A DNA stretch of 64,000 bases, from assembly GCF_036067295.1 (NCBI RefSeq), contig NZ_CP107954.1, positions 5,704,001 through 5,768,000 on the forward strand. Reading direction: 5' to 3'. Of the stretch, positions 40,531 to 48,614 are shown piece by piece. The DNA is from Kribbella sp. NBC_00382. GTDB taxonomy: Bacteria; Actinomycetota; Actinomycetes; Propionibacteriales; Kribbellaceae. A program made the position numbers and the translations under genes. Within the stretch, counting starts at the first letter, position 1, and the number at the start of each line of letters is the position of its first letter. The notes beneath the pieces are model-generated. The model had not been told where the DNA came from. It searched no databases and saw only the letters and a list, made by a program, of their open reading frames with translations.

Positions 40531-41766
40531 TAGTGCTGAGGCGGTGAGGACGACCAGGGCTGTGGTCCAGGCGAGGGGTGCTTCGCCGGCTGGCTTGAGG
40601 TCGCGGTTGACCTTCTCCGGGAGCGAGCCGGTGGTGGTGCGGTGGGCGTCGAGCCAGGCGAGCAGGTGGTTCGCCGTACCTTGGTCGCCACGGGCGGCCG
40701 CGCTCAACGCGAACAGGGCGGTCTGTGGAGTCCAGGTGACTCCGTCGGTGCGCCATTGCTCGCCTGGGGTGACGCCGCCGTTGGGCTGGGTGAGTACGTC
40801 GCGGGAGTGCTCGATTGCCTTCGTCACGACGTCGCGGGCCGGCGCGAAGGGCGGGCCGAGGACGGTGACGATCGCGTCTGCGCCGCCTTCTAAGGTGATC
40901 GGTTCGATGCCGGGCTCGAGGAAGCTCGTTGCCTTTGCAGGCGTGCGTGGGTAGGTCGGACCGAAGTGCTTGTCGGTTGCTTTGGCGAGTCGGTCGAGTG
41001 CTGTTTGCCAGTGTTCTGTTTGGTCGCTGTGTTTGAGAGTTCTCGCTATCGCGATGCCGGAGCGGAGACCGGTGAGGAGTGGGGCGATGGTACCTAGGGT
41101 GACCTGCTTTTCCGGGCGCTCCCAGTAGTCGGGGGAGGGGGCCGGGAGGCCGCTCTTTTGGAGCTCGGCGACGATCTGGTCGCCTGACTCTTTGACCATC
41201 GGCCAGTACTTGGCCATCGGGTTGGTGCTTTCCGCGCCGCTTGCTTTCGGCTGGGTTTGTCCGCAGAACCAGGTTGCCCAGAGGACCCAGCCTGAGCCGT
41301 CGAGTTGGGGCTCGCGGCCATCTTGGGGTTCTTTGCCATCCGGAGCGGAGTACCGGGCGGCCCAGCGACCTTGGGTTGGCCTTATTTTGTTGAGGAATCC
41401 GAGTACTTTGTCGGCTTCGGTGTACTGGCCGACCGAGCAGCGCGCGGCCGCGACGAACGACGCGTCCCGCGGCCAGACGAAACGCCACGGCCCGTTCCAG
41501 CCGGCCAGGGTCGCGCCGTCGGGGAGAGTGAGGGCGTCGAGGTCGATCAGGGCGTCGCGGATCAGCTCTGGTCTTGCCAGGTCAGCCGAGTTGGTCGGTT
41601 CCTCGATGCGGGTCGGGCCGGCGCGGCCGGTGATGCCCTCGGCAACTAGTTGGGGTTGGGGGTTGCGGTGGAGGTTGGATGCGGTGCCGGTGGCGAGGAC
41701 GGCGAGTAGGAGTGCGATCACGGCGTACGGGAACCAACGCACGCGTCGCGCGCTGTTGTCGCGCAT
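40507..41766 (-). CDS. Membrane-anchored GH15-like (glucoamylase-type) protein
   Basis: A protein of 419 residues. An N-terminal signal-anchor is at about 10-30 (WFPYAVIALLLAVLATGTA). An (alpha/alpha)6 barrel follows, with the GH15 hallmark NGPWRFVWPRDASFVAAA near residue 95. The conserved GSGWVLWATWF and DGVTWTPQTALFALSAAA segments are also visible. It likely acts on alpha-glucan or related oligosaccharides outside the membrane; the linkage cannot be told. Convergent with GH172, so the two may serve different sugars. Confidence 0.87.
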   Translation of the reverse strand: MRDNSARRVRWFPYAVIALLLAVLATGTASNLHRNPQPQLVAEGITGRAGPTRIEEPTNSADLARPELIRDALIDLDALTLPDGATLAGWNGPWRFVWPRDASFVAAARCSVGQYTEADKVLGFLNKIRPTQGRWAARYSAPDGKEPQDGREPQLDGSGWVLWATWFCGQTQPKASGAESTNPMAKYWPMVKESGDQIVAELQKSGLPAPSPDYWERPEKQVTLGTIAPLLTGLRSGIAIARTLKHSDQTEHWQTALDRLAKATDKHFGPTYPRTPAKATSFLEPGIEPITLEGGADAIVTVLGPPFAPARDVVTKAIEHSRDVLTQPNGGVTPGEQWRTDGVTWTPQTALFALSAAARGDQGTANHLLAWLDAHRTTTGSLPEKVNRDLKPAGEAPLAWTTALVVLTASALDHPLPIP

Positions 41767-41779
41767 CTCGCCCTCCCTT

Positions 41780-42661
41780 CTACTGTCCTAGGTGCTGGAC
41801 CTCGGCCTCGAACTTGCGCCGGGGTGCCAGTTCGACCAGGTACATCGCCGACATGACCAGTGCGCCGCCGATGAGCATCCGGCCGGTCACACTCTCCGTT
41901 CCGAAGACTACGGCGAAGGCCGAAGCGAACACCGGCTCCATTGTCATCGCGATCGCTGCCCGGGTCGGTGTGAGGTGTGCCTGCGCCCAGGTCTGCACGA
42001 TCAGCGCGACCGCGCCGGCGATCAGGGCCATGTATATGACCGCGATCCAGTCTCCCGCACCGCTCGGCAGCGAGAACCCACCGGGGATGGCGCCGACGCC
42101 GCAGACAACGGTGATCGTAACCATTTGCAACGCCGACAACCCGAACGCGTTCGATGGCGTCGACCAGGCCCCGAGCCCGATGATGTGCAGCGCATACAGC
42201 CCCGCCGAGGCGAGCGTCAGCAGCTCACCGGTCCCCATGCTGAACCCACGCAGCGACAGCACGCCGAGCCCCACGGTCGCCAGCACGACCGCGACCCACG
42301 CCCACTTGCCGATCTTGTGCCGCAGAATCACCGCGGCCAGGAGTGGGGTGAAGACGACATACATACCGGTCACAAACCCGGACACACTGGCTGATGTGTG
42401 CCTTAGTCCTTCGGTCTGCACGAGCTGCGCGACGCCGTACATGATGCCCAGGGCAACACCTCGGCCTCGATCCAGCCGGCTGAGCTTGGAGATCGCCGGC
42501 GGATGAATCGCGATCAACGCGACCGCCGCGATCGCGAACCGCAACGCCAGGTAATCGGCCACGTCCATCCGCGTCAGCAGATCCTTGGTCAAGAAGAACG
42601 TCGACCCCCAAGCCGCCGCCACCGCAAGCAAGGCCAACACAGCAACACGCGACCGATTCAC
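41780..42661 (-). CDS. EamA-family (DMT) transporter
   Basis: A protein of 293 residues with ten hydrophobic helices in two EamA halves (AWGSTFFLTKDLL near the N-terminus; MGTGELLTLASAGLYALHIIGLGAW at the middle). The second half has APTRAAIAMTMEPVFASAFAVVFGTE, a typical EamA signature. It exports or imports small metabolites; substrate unknown. GTG 42661 with AGAGG at 8 nt is preferred to the TTG two codons upstream. Confidence 0.92.
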   Translation of the reverse strand: MNRSRVAVLALLAVAAAWGSTFFLTKDLLTRMDVADYLALRFAIAAVALIAIHPPAISKLSRLDRGRGVALGIMYGVAQLVQTEGLRHTSASVSGFVTGMYVVFTPLLAAVILRHKIGKWAWVAVVLATVGLGVLSLRGFSMGTGELLTLASAGLYALHIIGLGAWSTPSNAFGLSALQMVTITVVCGVGAIPGGFSLPSGAGDWIAVIYMALIAGAVALIVQTWAQAHLTPTRAAIAMTMEPVFASAFAVVFGTESVTGRMLIGGALVMSAMYLVELAPRRKFEAEVQHLGQ

Positions 42662-42715
42662 TACCAAAGCCTCTCAGACACCTGACGCATCCAAGGAATC
42701 GCGTGCCTGTGAGTA

Positions 42716-42820
42716 CCCCCACGCTGCTTCGCTGTTCGCTCCTTCGTCGCTCACTACTCGGCGTTCCCACCCACCCTTGGTATGCGCGCCTGCGTCGCGC
42801 GGATTTGAGAGTAGGCACCC
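42716..42820 (+). repeat. R1 dispersed repeat, copy A
   Basis: Runs from CCCCCACGCTGC to GAGAGTAGGCACCC. It has two direct internal copies of a GCKCCTNCGTCGC-like block about 45 bp apart. It matches copies B and C over about 105 bp with small substitutions and lies 55 bp upstream of the EamA gene. Confidence 0.75.
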
Positions 42821-42934
42821 TCGGGCCGTGGGCTGACTGTCTGGCGGGCTTGCTGGGAGCCGGAGTGCTCCGCCGTGGGGTGCTGGCCCGCGGTGCCCCG
42901 CCTTGCTGTCCATCCCTGCACTACGCAACTAGGT

Positions 42935-42969
42935 GGAAACTTTTCGTCGTCAGGTGCAAGTTAGTTACC
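42935..42969 (+). promoter_or_regulatory. Operator-like motif, copy 1
   Basis: GGAAACT starts at 42936 and GTGCAAGTTAGTTACC ends at 42969. The same layout, inverted, occurs at 44018-44052 upstream of the TauE gene. It sits directly ahead of a decayed regulator-like frame. Confidence 0.5.
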
Positions 42970-42974
42970 GCGTA

Positions 42975-43205
42975 GAGCGGCGGTCCAAGGCCTGGTCGGC
43001 GAACTGGCGACCAGATGCGACAAGTTCCGTACCCGGTTGGCGCGCCAGAACGTCGAATACCCGCAGCGCGGCCGAACGACTGCACAACTCGCTCGCCGGC
43101 ATGGAACGGACGGGCGACGGACTCGTGATCATCACCTACACCGCCGCCTCAGACAGCCCCACCGCCTAGGCGCTCCGCATCCTGTCCAACTGGGCCACCA
43201 CCCCC
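42975..43205 (+). pseudogene. Decayed HxlR-type regulator (tentative)
   Basis: A plus-strand frame encodes RLHNSLAGMERTGDGLVIITY, resembling the recognition-helix and wing segment of HxlR proteins (LxxxLxxLExDGLVxRxxY). After a stop in the same frame, ALRILSNWATTP resembles the HxlR C-terminal helix. The N-terminal cysteine motif and most of the helix-turn-helix are not recognisable. Similarity is by eye only. Confidence 0.35.
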
Positions 43206-43227
43206 ACGCCCCTGTCCTGCCGACAGG

Positions 43228-43959
43228 TCAGCCGCCAGTCAGGAGGAGTAGGAGGCCGGAGATGATGAGGCCTGCTTCGACGAGGATGACGAAGACGTTG
43301 ACGGGTAGTCGGTCGAGGACTTTCTTGCCGGTCCAGGCGCCGCTGGCTGCGGCGGGTGCGAGCGCTAGGCCGATCAGCCCGGTACGCCAGGTGAGGACGG
43401 CGGCTGCGCCGAAGACGACCAGTTTGGTGAGATGCATGACGACTGCCGAGGCGGCTTCCGTTCCGATGTAGGCGCCGCGGACCATACCGCGAGCTAGGAA
43501 GAACGGGGCAACCATCGGACCGACGCTGCCGACCAGCGCCGAGCCGAATCCGGACGCGGCACCCAATGCGGCGAACCCACGATCGCCGACCCTGGCAGTG
43601 TTTGGGCGCACCCGGCGCCAGACGACCATGGCGAGCAGGAACAGTCCGATGACGCGGGTCAGGGCTTGGAGCGGTGCGCTGGTCAGCAACAGCGCACCGG
43701 CCACCGCGGCGGGTACGGCGCCGGCGGCGAAGATCCTGACGAGCCGCCGGTCGACTTCATGCCGGTTGAACCAGACCCGGCTGCCGTTGCTGGCCAACTG
43801 CGCGACTGTCAGTACGGCGACCGCGTCGCGAGGACCAAAGACCGCGACGAAGACCGGCAAGAGCAAGACACCGCCACCGAAGCCTGCGACGGCCGACAAC
43901 AACGCAGTACCGAACGACGCAACAATCAAGAGTGCGCCCAGCAACAGCTCGCGCGTCAT
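43228..43959 (-). CDS. TauE/SafE-family sulfite/sulfonate exporter-like protein
   Basis: A protein of 243 residues with about eight membrane segments. The family pattern is GFGGGVLLLPVFVAVFGPRDAVAVLTVAQL near residue 27 and a second inverted motif ASGFGSALVGSVGPMVAPFFLARG near 135. Such proteins move sulfite, sulfoacetate or other organic anions. A conserved operator-like motif lies 60 bp upstream. Substrate unknown. Confidence 0.9.
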   Translation of the reverse strand: MTRELLLGALLIVASFGTALLSAVAGFGGGVLLLPVFVAVFGPRDAVAVLTVAQLASNGSRVWFNRHEVDRRLVRIFAAGAVPAAVAGALLLTSAPLQALTRVIGLFLLAMVVWRRVRPNTARVGDRGFAALGAASGFGSALVGSVGPMVAPFFLARGMVRGAYIGTEAASAVVMHLTKLVVFGAAAVLTWRTGLIGLALAPAAASGAWTGKKVLDRLPVNVFVILVEAGLIISGLLLLLTGG

Positions 43960-44017
43960 AGCGCGAGCCTCGCAGACAGCGGGGTTCGGTTGCCTTAGGC
44001 GTCGCGATGCCGGCTGT

Positions 44018-44052
44018 GGTAACTAACTTGCACGGAGCGACAATTAGTTTCC
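44018..44052 (-). promoter_or_regulatory. Operator-like motif, copy 2, between TauE and ligand-binding genes
   Basis: GGTAACTAA at 44018-44026 and TTAGTTTCC at 44044-44052 form an inverted pair with TTGCAC and GACAA between. It is nearly the reverse complement of copy 1 at 42935-42969. Confidence 0.55.
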
Positions 44053-44057
44053 GTCCA

Positions 44058-44069
44058 GACCTATAGGTC
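44058..44069. promoter_or_regulatory. 12-bp perfect palindrome with TATA core
   Basis: GACCTATAGGTC is self-complementary and contains a TATAGG -10-like core. It lies 35 bp before the ligand-binding protein start, so it may be both promoter and repressor site. Confidence 0.4.
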
Positions 44070-44104
44070 AAGGGCGCTGCATCCGAATTCGGGAGACCTG
44101 ACGC

Positions 44105-45169
44105 ATGACACTGCCGGCCGTTCAGATTGGTGTGGTTGCGCCGTTGAGTCGGCCTGGGTGGGTTGAGGCTGGGGCGAATTTGGTTGCTGGGATGGAGCTG
44201 GCGGTTCGGGATGTGAATGAGGGTGGGGGGATCGCCGGGCGGACGTTGGAGTTGGTGGTGCGGGATACCGCTGCTGATCCGGTGAAGGCCGTGGCAGCTG
44301 TCGACGAACTGGCTCAGCTGGGGGTGGCTGCGTTGGCGGGGGAGTATCACAGCGTTGTCGCTCATGCGGCTGCTGCGAGGGTCGATGCGCTCGGGGTGCC
44401 GTTCCTGTGTTCTTCGGCGGTACTTGATGCGCTTACCGAGGAGCCGACCGACTGGGTTGCGCGGATTGCGCCGCCGCAGTCTCGGGGGTGGCGGCTCTAC
44501 GCGGATTACCTGCTCGTCGCGGGACACAGTCGGATCGCAGTGGCGGCACAGCCGAGTGTGTACTGGGCAACCGGTACCGGCATCCTGCGGGAGTACTTCA
44601 CCGAACGCGGCGGCACCGTCATCGAACTCGACGCAAGCGCGCTCACTCCCACAGCCTTGTGCGACGAGCTCGTCGACAGCGGCGCGACAGCTCTCCTCCT
44701 GCTGGTCGGCCACCCGGAGCCGGCCGTGCCGATCGTCAAGGCTGTACGCCGAGATCAGCGTCTCGCCGGGATCCTGCTGGGCGCTCCGGCCGGCCAACCG
44801 GAGTTCGCCGAATGGGCGGAGCTGCTGGGCGACGATGGCGCCGGGATCCCCTTCCTGCGCTACCTTCCCGAGCACCTGACCCCGCTCGGCGTACGAGTCC
44901 GCGAGCAGTTGCCGGAAGCCCCATCTTTCGTCGCGTTCGAGGGCTACGACACGATCACCGTCCTCGCCGACCTACTGCGCTCCCACGGCCCCGACCGCGA
45001 CCGCATCGCGGCCTCCTGGCCAACCGTCGACGTCGACGGCACCCGCGGAAAGATCCAATTCGCTCGCGTACCAGGCATCACCGTCTGGCAATGGCCAACA
45101 ACCCCCATCCAGATCGTCGACCGCGACCCAGCCGCCCCCGATCGTTTCCGAATCCTCCACACCGCCTGA
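44105..45169 (+). CDS. Type 1 periplasmic-binding-fold protein (amide/branched-chain type) without signal peptide
   Basis: A protein of 354 residues with the Peripla_BP_6 fold: IGVVAPLSRPGWVEAGANLVAGMELAVRDVNEGGGIAGRTLELVVRD, an N-lobe LAGEYHSVVAHAAAARV segment, and EGYDTITVLADLL in the C-lobe. Normally such proteins are lipoproteins feeding ABC importers, but here the chain starts directly with the first beta strand. There is no lipobox and no permease gene nearby. It may be a cytoplasmic ligand sensor, or the secretion signal may be lost; inference only. Confidence 0.88.
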   Translation: MTLPAVQIGVVAPLSRPGWVEAGANLVAGMELAVRDVNEGGGIAGRTLELVVRDTAADPVKAVAAVDELAQLGVAALAGEYHSVVAHAAAARVDALGVPFLCSSAVLDALTEEPTDWVARIAPPQSRGWRLYADYLLVAGHSRIAVAAQPSVYWATGTGILREYFTERGGTVIELDASALTPTALCDELVDSGATALLLLVGHPEPAVPIVKAVRRDQRLAGILLGAPAGQPEFAEWAELLGDDGAGIPFLRYLPEHLTPLGVRVREQLPEAPSFVAFEGYDTITVLADLLRSHGPDRDRIAASWPTVDVDGTRGKIQFARVPGITVWQWPTTPIQIVDRDPAAPDRFRILHTA

Positions 45170-45193
45170 CCCCGCTCGATCTCAACGAGGACT

Positions 45194-45258
45194 GGGGAGG
45201 ATCTTGCCCCCGGATCGGCGCAATCGCCTCCGCAACTGCGGGCAGAATCCTCCCCAAG
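45194..45258. repeat. R2 dispersed repeat, copy 3 (65 bp)
   Basis: Begins GGGGAGGATCTTGCCCCCGG and ends AGAATCCTCCCCAAG. It is the same length and arrangement as copy 1 and lies between two convergent genes. Confidence 0.75.
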
Positions 45259-45386
45259 CCCAATTCAGACGCTGTGGCTGACGGAGACGACGGTTGTCGG
45301 CATGGGGCGGACCACTCGACGGCGGCGCGCCTCGCACACCGCAACCTCCGCAGCACAGTCACCTCGACGACGGCGTGCCCGAAAGT

Positions 45387-45425
45387 CGTGTGCCTCGCCG
45401 GATGAGTACTCCGGCGAGGCACACG
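45387..45425. terminator. Perfect 15-bp hairpin between convergent genes
   Basis: CGTGTGCCTCGCCGG at 45387-45401 pairs exactly with 45411-45425 around a 9-nt loop. It ends 16 bp before the permease stop on the minus strand and can end transcripts from both sides. Confidence 0.8.
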
Positions 45426-45440
45426 TGGGGGATGACTGGG

Positions 45441-46202
45441 CTAGGCGATCTGGCGGCGGTACGTGCGGATTGCGAAGAGGTAGCCGACGATGAGGATGCC
45501 TAGGCACCAGGCCAGGGCGGCCCAGATGTCGTTGCCGACGGGCTGTTCGGCGAACAGGCGCTGGATGGTGTTGACGATCGCGGTGACCGGCTGGTTCTCG
45601 GCGAAGGCGCGGACCGGGCCCGGCATCGTGTCGGTGGGGACGAAGGCCGAGCTGATGAACGGCAGGAAGATCAGCGGGTACGAGAACCCCGCGGCGCCGT
45701 CCACCGACTTGGCCGACAGACCGGCGAGGATCGCGATCCAGGTGAGGGCCAAGGTGAAGAGCAGCAGGATCCCGGCCACTGCGAGCCAGGCGAGCGGGCC
45801 TGCTGAGGTACGGAATCCCATCACCAGGCCGACCAGCACGATGATCACGACCGAGATCGCGTTGGCGACCAGTGAGGTCACCACGTGTGCCCACAGCACC
45901 GACGAGCGGGCGATCGGCATGGAGTGGAACCGCTCGAAGATGCCGCTCTTCATGTCGGTGAACAACCGGACGGCCGTGTACGCGATGCCCGACGCGATCG
46001 CGATCAGCATGATGCCCGGCAGCAGGTAGTTGATGTACTTCTCGTTGCCGGTCTTGATGGCTCCGCCGAGCACGTAAACGAACAGCAGCATCATCGCGAT
46101 CGGGGTGAGCGCGGTCGTGATGATCGTGTCCGCGCTGCGGAAGATGTGGCGGAGCGATCGGCCCAGCAGTACGCCGGTGTCGCCCAAGAAATGCGTTGTC
46201 AT
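45441..46202 (-). CDS. DrrB-type ABC-2 transporter permease
   Basis: A protein of 253 residues from ATG 46202 with six membrane segments. The ABC-2 pattern is seen in ITTALTPIAMMLLFVYVLGGAI, YINYLLPGIMLIAIASGIAYTAVRL, DMKSGIFERFHSMPIARSS (cytoplasmic coupling region), and the FLPFISSAFVPTDTMPGPVRAFAENQPVTAI signature. It pairs with the ATPase upstream, overlapping by 4 bp. Probably a drug or lipid exporter. Confidence 0.94.
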   Translation of the reverse strand: MTTHFLGDTGVLLGRSLRHIFRSADTIITTALTPIAMMLLFVYVLGGAIKTGNEKYINYLLPGIMLIAIASGIAYTAVRLFTDMKSGIFERFHSMPIARSSVLWAHVVTSLVANAISVVIIVLVGLVMGFRTSAGPLAWLAVAGILLLFTLALTWIAILAGLSAKSVDGAAGFSYPLIFLPFISSAFVPTDTMPGPVRAFAENQPVTAIVNTIQRLFAEQPVGNDIWAALAWCLGILIVGYLFAIRTYRRQIA

Positions 46203-46978
46203 GACTGGACCTCCTTGCGGTCGTTCCCCACCAGCGCGAGGAAGATGTCTTCGAGGGACGGCTGCTTCTCGACGTACTCGACCTTGGCCGGCGGGAGAAG
46301 CTGCTTGAGTTCGGCGAGCGTGCCGTTGGCGATGATGCGGCCCTGGTGCAGTACCGCGATCCGGTCGGCGAGTTGCTCGGCCTCGTCGAGGTATTGCGTG
46401 GTGAGCAGCACGGTCGTGCCACTCTTGGCCAGCTCCTGCACCACCTTCCACACGTCGATGCGTGCTTCGGGGTCGAGCCCCGTCGTCGGCTCGTCGAGGA
46501 AGATCACCTGCGGCTGCCCGATCAGGCTCATCGCGATGTCGAGCCGCCGGCGCATACCACCGGAGTACGTCGAAACCTTCCGCGAACCCGCATCGACGAG
46601 GTTGAAGCGAGTGAGCAGCTCGTCGGCCACCTGACCGTGGTTCTTCAGGTGCCGCAACTTGGCCACCATCACCAGGTTCTCGCGACCGGTCAGAATCTCG
46701 TCGACCGCCGCGAACTGCCCGGTCAAGCTGATCGACTCGCGTACCCGGCGCGGATCAGCCGCGACATCGAACCCGTTGACGGTGGCAGTACCGGCATCCG
46801 ACTTCAGCAAGGTCGACAGGATCCGCACGATCGTGGTCTTGCCCGCTCCGTTCGACCCGAGCAGCGCGAAGATGCTCCCCGGCGCCACCTCGAAGTCCAC
46901 ACCCTGCAGCACCTTCAACTCCTTGAACGACTTCTCCAGCCCCCGTACCTGGATCGCCGCGCCTTCTACCGTCGCCAT
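46199..46978 (-). CDS. DrrA-type ABC transporter ATP-binding protein
   Basis: A protein of 259 residues from ATG 46978. Walker A LLGSNGAGKTTIVRI, signature YSGGMRRRLDIAMSLIG, Walker B VIFLDEPTTGLDPEAR and the H-loop position occupied by Gln (LLTTQYLDEAEQL), as in DrrA-type exporters. The C-terminal VEYVEKQPSLEDIFLALVG is typical of this family. It drives the ABC-2 permease encoded next. R1 copy B lies 100 bp upstream of its start. Confidence 0.95.
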   Translation of the reverse strand: MATVEGAAIQVRGLEKSFKELKVLQGVDFEVAPGSIFALLGSNGAGKTTIVRILSTLLKSDAGTATVNGFDVAADPRRVRESISLTGQFAAVDEILTGRENLVMVAKLRHLKNHGQVADELLTRFNLVDAGSRKVSTYSGGMRRRLDIAMSLIGQPQVIFLDEPTTGLDPEARIDVWKVVQELAKSGTTVLLTTQYLDEAEQLADRIAVLHQGRIIANGTLAELKQLLPPAKVEYVEKQPSLEDIFLALVGNDRKEVQS

Positions 46979-47077
46979 CAGACCGCTCCAACCGTCGCCA
47001 TCACCAATGTGCTCATGACGACCATGCTGTCGCTCGCCCCTGACACGGCGCTGACACGGAGCACCCGCGAAAAAAGA

Positions 47078-47181
47078 CCCCCACGCTGCCTCGCGGTCCG
47101 CTCCTACGTCGCTCCCCGCTCGACGCTCCCGCCCACCCGTGGTTTGCGCTCCTACGTCGCGCGGCTCGAGAGTCGGCACCC
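47078..47181 (+). repeat. R1 dispersed repeat, copy B
   Basis: Runs from CCCCCACGCTGCCTCG to GAGAGTCGGCACCC. Both internal GCTCCTACGTCGC blocks are intact here (47100-47112 and 47148-47160). Confidence 0.78.
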
Positions 47182-47420
47182 GGCCGCCCGAATCCGACCC
47201 GCCATGAGCTGACCCCGCCCCGATCGGCGGAAACGCGCACGCGATGTACCTGCTCTGGGGATGGCGAGTGGCCGGGCGGTTTACGGATGGAGAGCCGGTT
47301 ATGGATGCTTTGGTGAGGGAGCTTCGCTAGCCGGCGCGATCTTGCCCGTTCGGTTCGCGGCACCTGACGGCGGAGTGCGCGGCCTCGTTAGCTCGCGGCA
47401 CGGAGGGCCCTTTGCCTGGC

Positions 47421-47524
47421 GGGTGCCTACTCCCGGTTCGCGCGACGTAGGAGCGCAGACCATGGGTGGGTGGGAGCGCCGAGTAGTGAGCGACGGAGGA
47501 GCGAGCGGCGAGGGGGCGTGGGGG
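47421..47524 (-). repeat. R1 dispersed repeat, copy C
   Basis: It is the reverse complement of copies A and B: on the plus strand it runs from GGGTGCCTACTC to GGCGTGGGGG. It ends 26 bp before the GTG start of the transferase gene. Confidence 0.78.
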
Positions 47525-47550
47525 ATGCTCCGGTGGGGCATGCTGGTGGG

Positions 47551-48546
47551 GTGAGTGCTAAGGGTGAGTACAGCCGGGACAGTGACTACATCTCTACTCG
47601 GGTTACCGCGGATGGGCGGGATGGGTATCCCGTGGAGGCGGGGCGGTATCGGTTGGTGGTGGCTCGGGCTTGTCCGTGGGCTAATCGGGCGATCATCGTG
47701 CGGCGGTTGCTTGGGTTGGAGGATGTGTTGTCGATCGGGTTTTGTGGGCCGACGCATGATGAGCGGAGTTGGACGTTTGATCTTGATCCGGATGGGGTGG
47801 ATCCGGTGTTGGGGATTCCTCGGTTGCAGGATGCGTATCTGAAGCGGGATCCGGAGTATCCGAAGGGGATCACGGTGCCGGCGATCGTTGATGTGCCGAC
47901 GGGTGCTGTGGTGACCAACGACTTTGCGCAGATCACGCTGGACCTGTCGACGGAGTGGACGGCGTACCAGCGTGAGGGGGCTCCCGACCTCTACCCGCAA
48001 CAGTTGCGCGGTGAGATCGATGAAGTTGCCAAGCGCATCTATACCGAGGTCAATAACGGGGTTTACCGGTGTGGGTTCGCGGGGTCTCAAGAGGCTTACG
48101 AGGCGGCATACGACCGGTTGTTCGTAGCGCTCGACTGGTTGTCCGAGCGGCTACAGGATCAGCGGTATCTCGTGGGGGACACGATTACCGAGGCGGACGT
48201 GCGGTTGTTCACTACGTTGGTTCGGTTCGATGCGGTGTACCACGGGCACTTCAAGTGCAATCGGAACAAGCTGACCGAGATGCCGGTGCTGTGGGCGTAC
48301 GCGCGGGATCTGTTTCAGACGCCGGGGTTCGGTGACACGGTCGACTTCGTGCAGATCAAGGAGCACTACTACGTGGTGCACACCGGGATCAATCCGACGC
48401 AGATCATCCCCAAGGGGCCGGATCTGTCGGGCTGGCTCACGCCGCACGGGCGGGAGGCGTTGGGTGGCCGGCCGTTCGGTGACGGTACGCCGCCGAGCCC
48501 GACCAGCGGCGGGGAGCAAGTACTGGCGGGCCACGGCGCCGGCTGA
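47551..48546 (+). CDS. Xi-class glutathione transferase / glutathionyl-hydroquinone-reductase homologue
   Basis: A protein of 331 residues from GTG 47551. The N-terminal thioredoxin-like domain has the catalytic Cys in ARACPWANRAII near residue 49. The helical C-terminal domain includes VYRCGFAGSQEAYEAA and the Xi-class GHFKCNRNKLTEMPVLWAYARDL. Enzymes of this class remove glutathione from hydroquinones. Actinobacteria mostly use mycothiol, so the physiological thiol is uncertain. A 30-residue Gly/Pro-rich tail is extra. Confidence 0.9.
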   Translation: MSAKGEYSRDSDYISTRVTADGRDGYPVEAGRYRLVVARACPWANRAIIVRRLLGLEDVLSIGFCGPTHDERSWTFDLDPDGVDPVLGIPRLQDAYLKRDPEYPKGITVPAIVDVPTGAVVTNDFAQITLDLSTEWTAYQREGAPDLYPQQLRGEIDEVAKRIYTEVNNGVYRCGFAGSQEAYEAAYDRLFVALDWLSERLQDQRYLVGDTITEADVRLFTTLVRFDAVYHGHFKCNRNKLTEMPVLWAYARDLFQTPGFGDTVDFVQIKEHYYVVHTGINPTQIIPKGPDLSGWLTPHGREALGGRPFGDGTPPSPTSGGEQVLAGHGAG

Positions 48547-48602
48547 AGACCGGCCAGCCGCAAGCCTCGGCCTGCACCAGCAATCCAGGCCCAGTTGCGG
48601 CC

Positions 48603-48608
48603 TAGGCT
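48603..48608 (+). promoter_or_regulatory. TAGGCT -10 element of the 355-residue membrane protein gene
   Basis: TAGGCT ends 6 nt before ATG 48615; no ribosome site is present, so the transcript is probably leaderless. Confidence 0.45.
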
Positions 48609-48614
48609 TGGGTT

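Larger units (their letters stand above)
42662..43227. other. 566-bp gene-poor region: repeat R1, operator-like site and relic coding sequence
   Basis: From left to right it holds R1 copy A, an unannotatable GC-rich stretch, the operator-like motif at 42935-42969 and a relic resembling an HxlR regulator. No intact gene is supported. Confidence 0.65.
46979..47550. other. 572-bp intergenic region between ABC and GST genes with two opposed R1 copies
   Basis: R1 copy B (plus) and copy C (minus) face each other across about 240 bp of unremarkable GC-rich DNA. No gene is supported. Promoters for both divergent genes must lie here. Confidence 0.6.

Noticed and set aside
42716..47524. R1 repeats as a CRISPR array or tRNA-like genes
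   Set aside because: Copies are kilobases apart, about 105 bp long, face both ways and have no spacers; no cloverleaf or CCA end is apparent.
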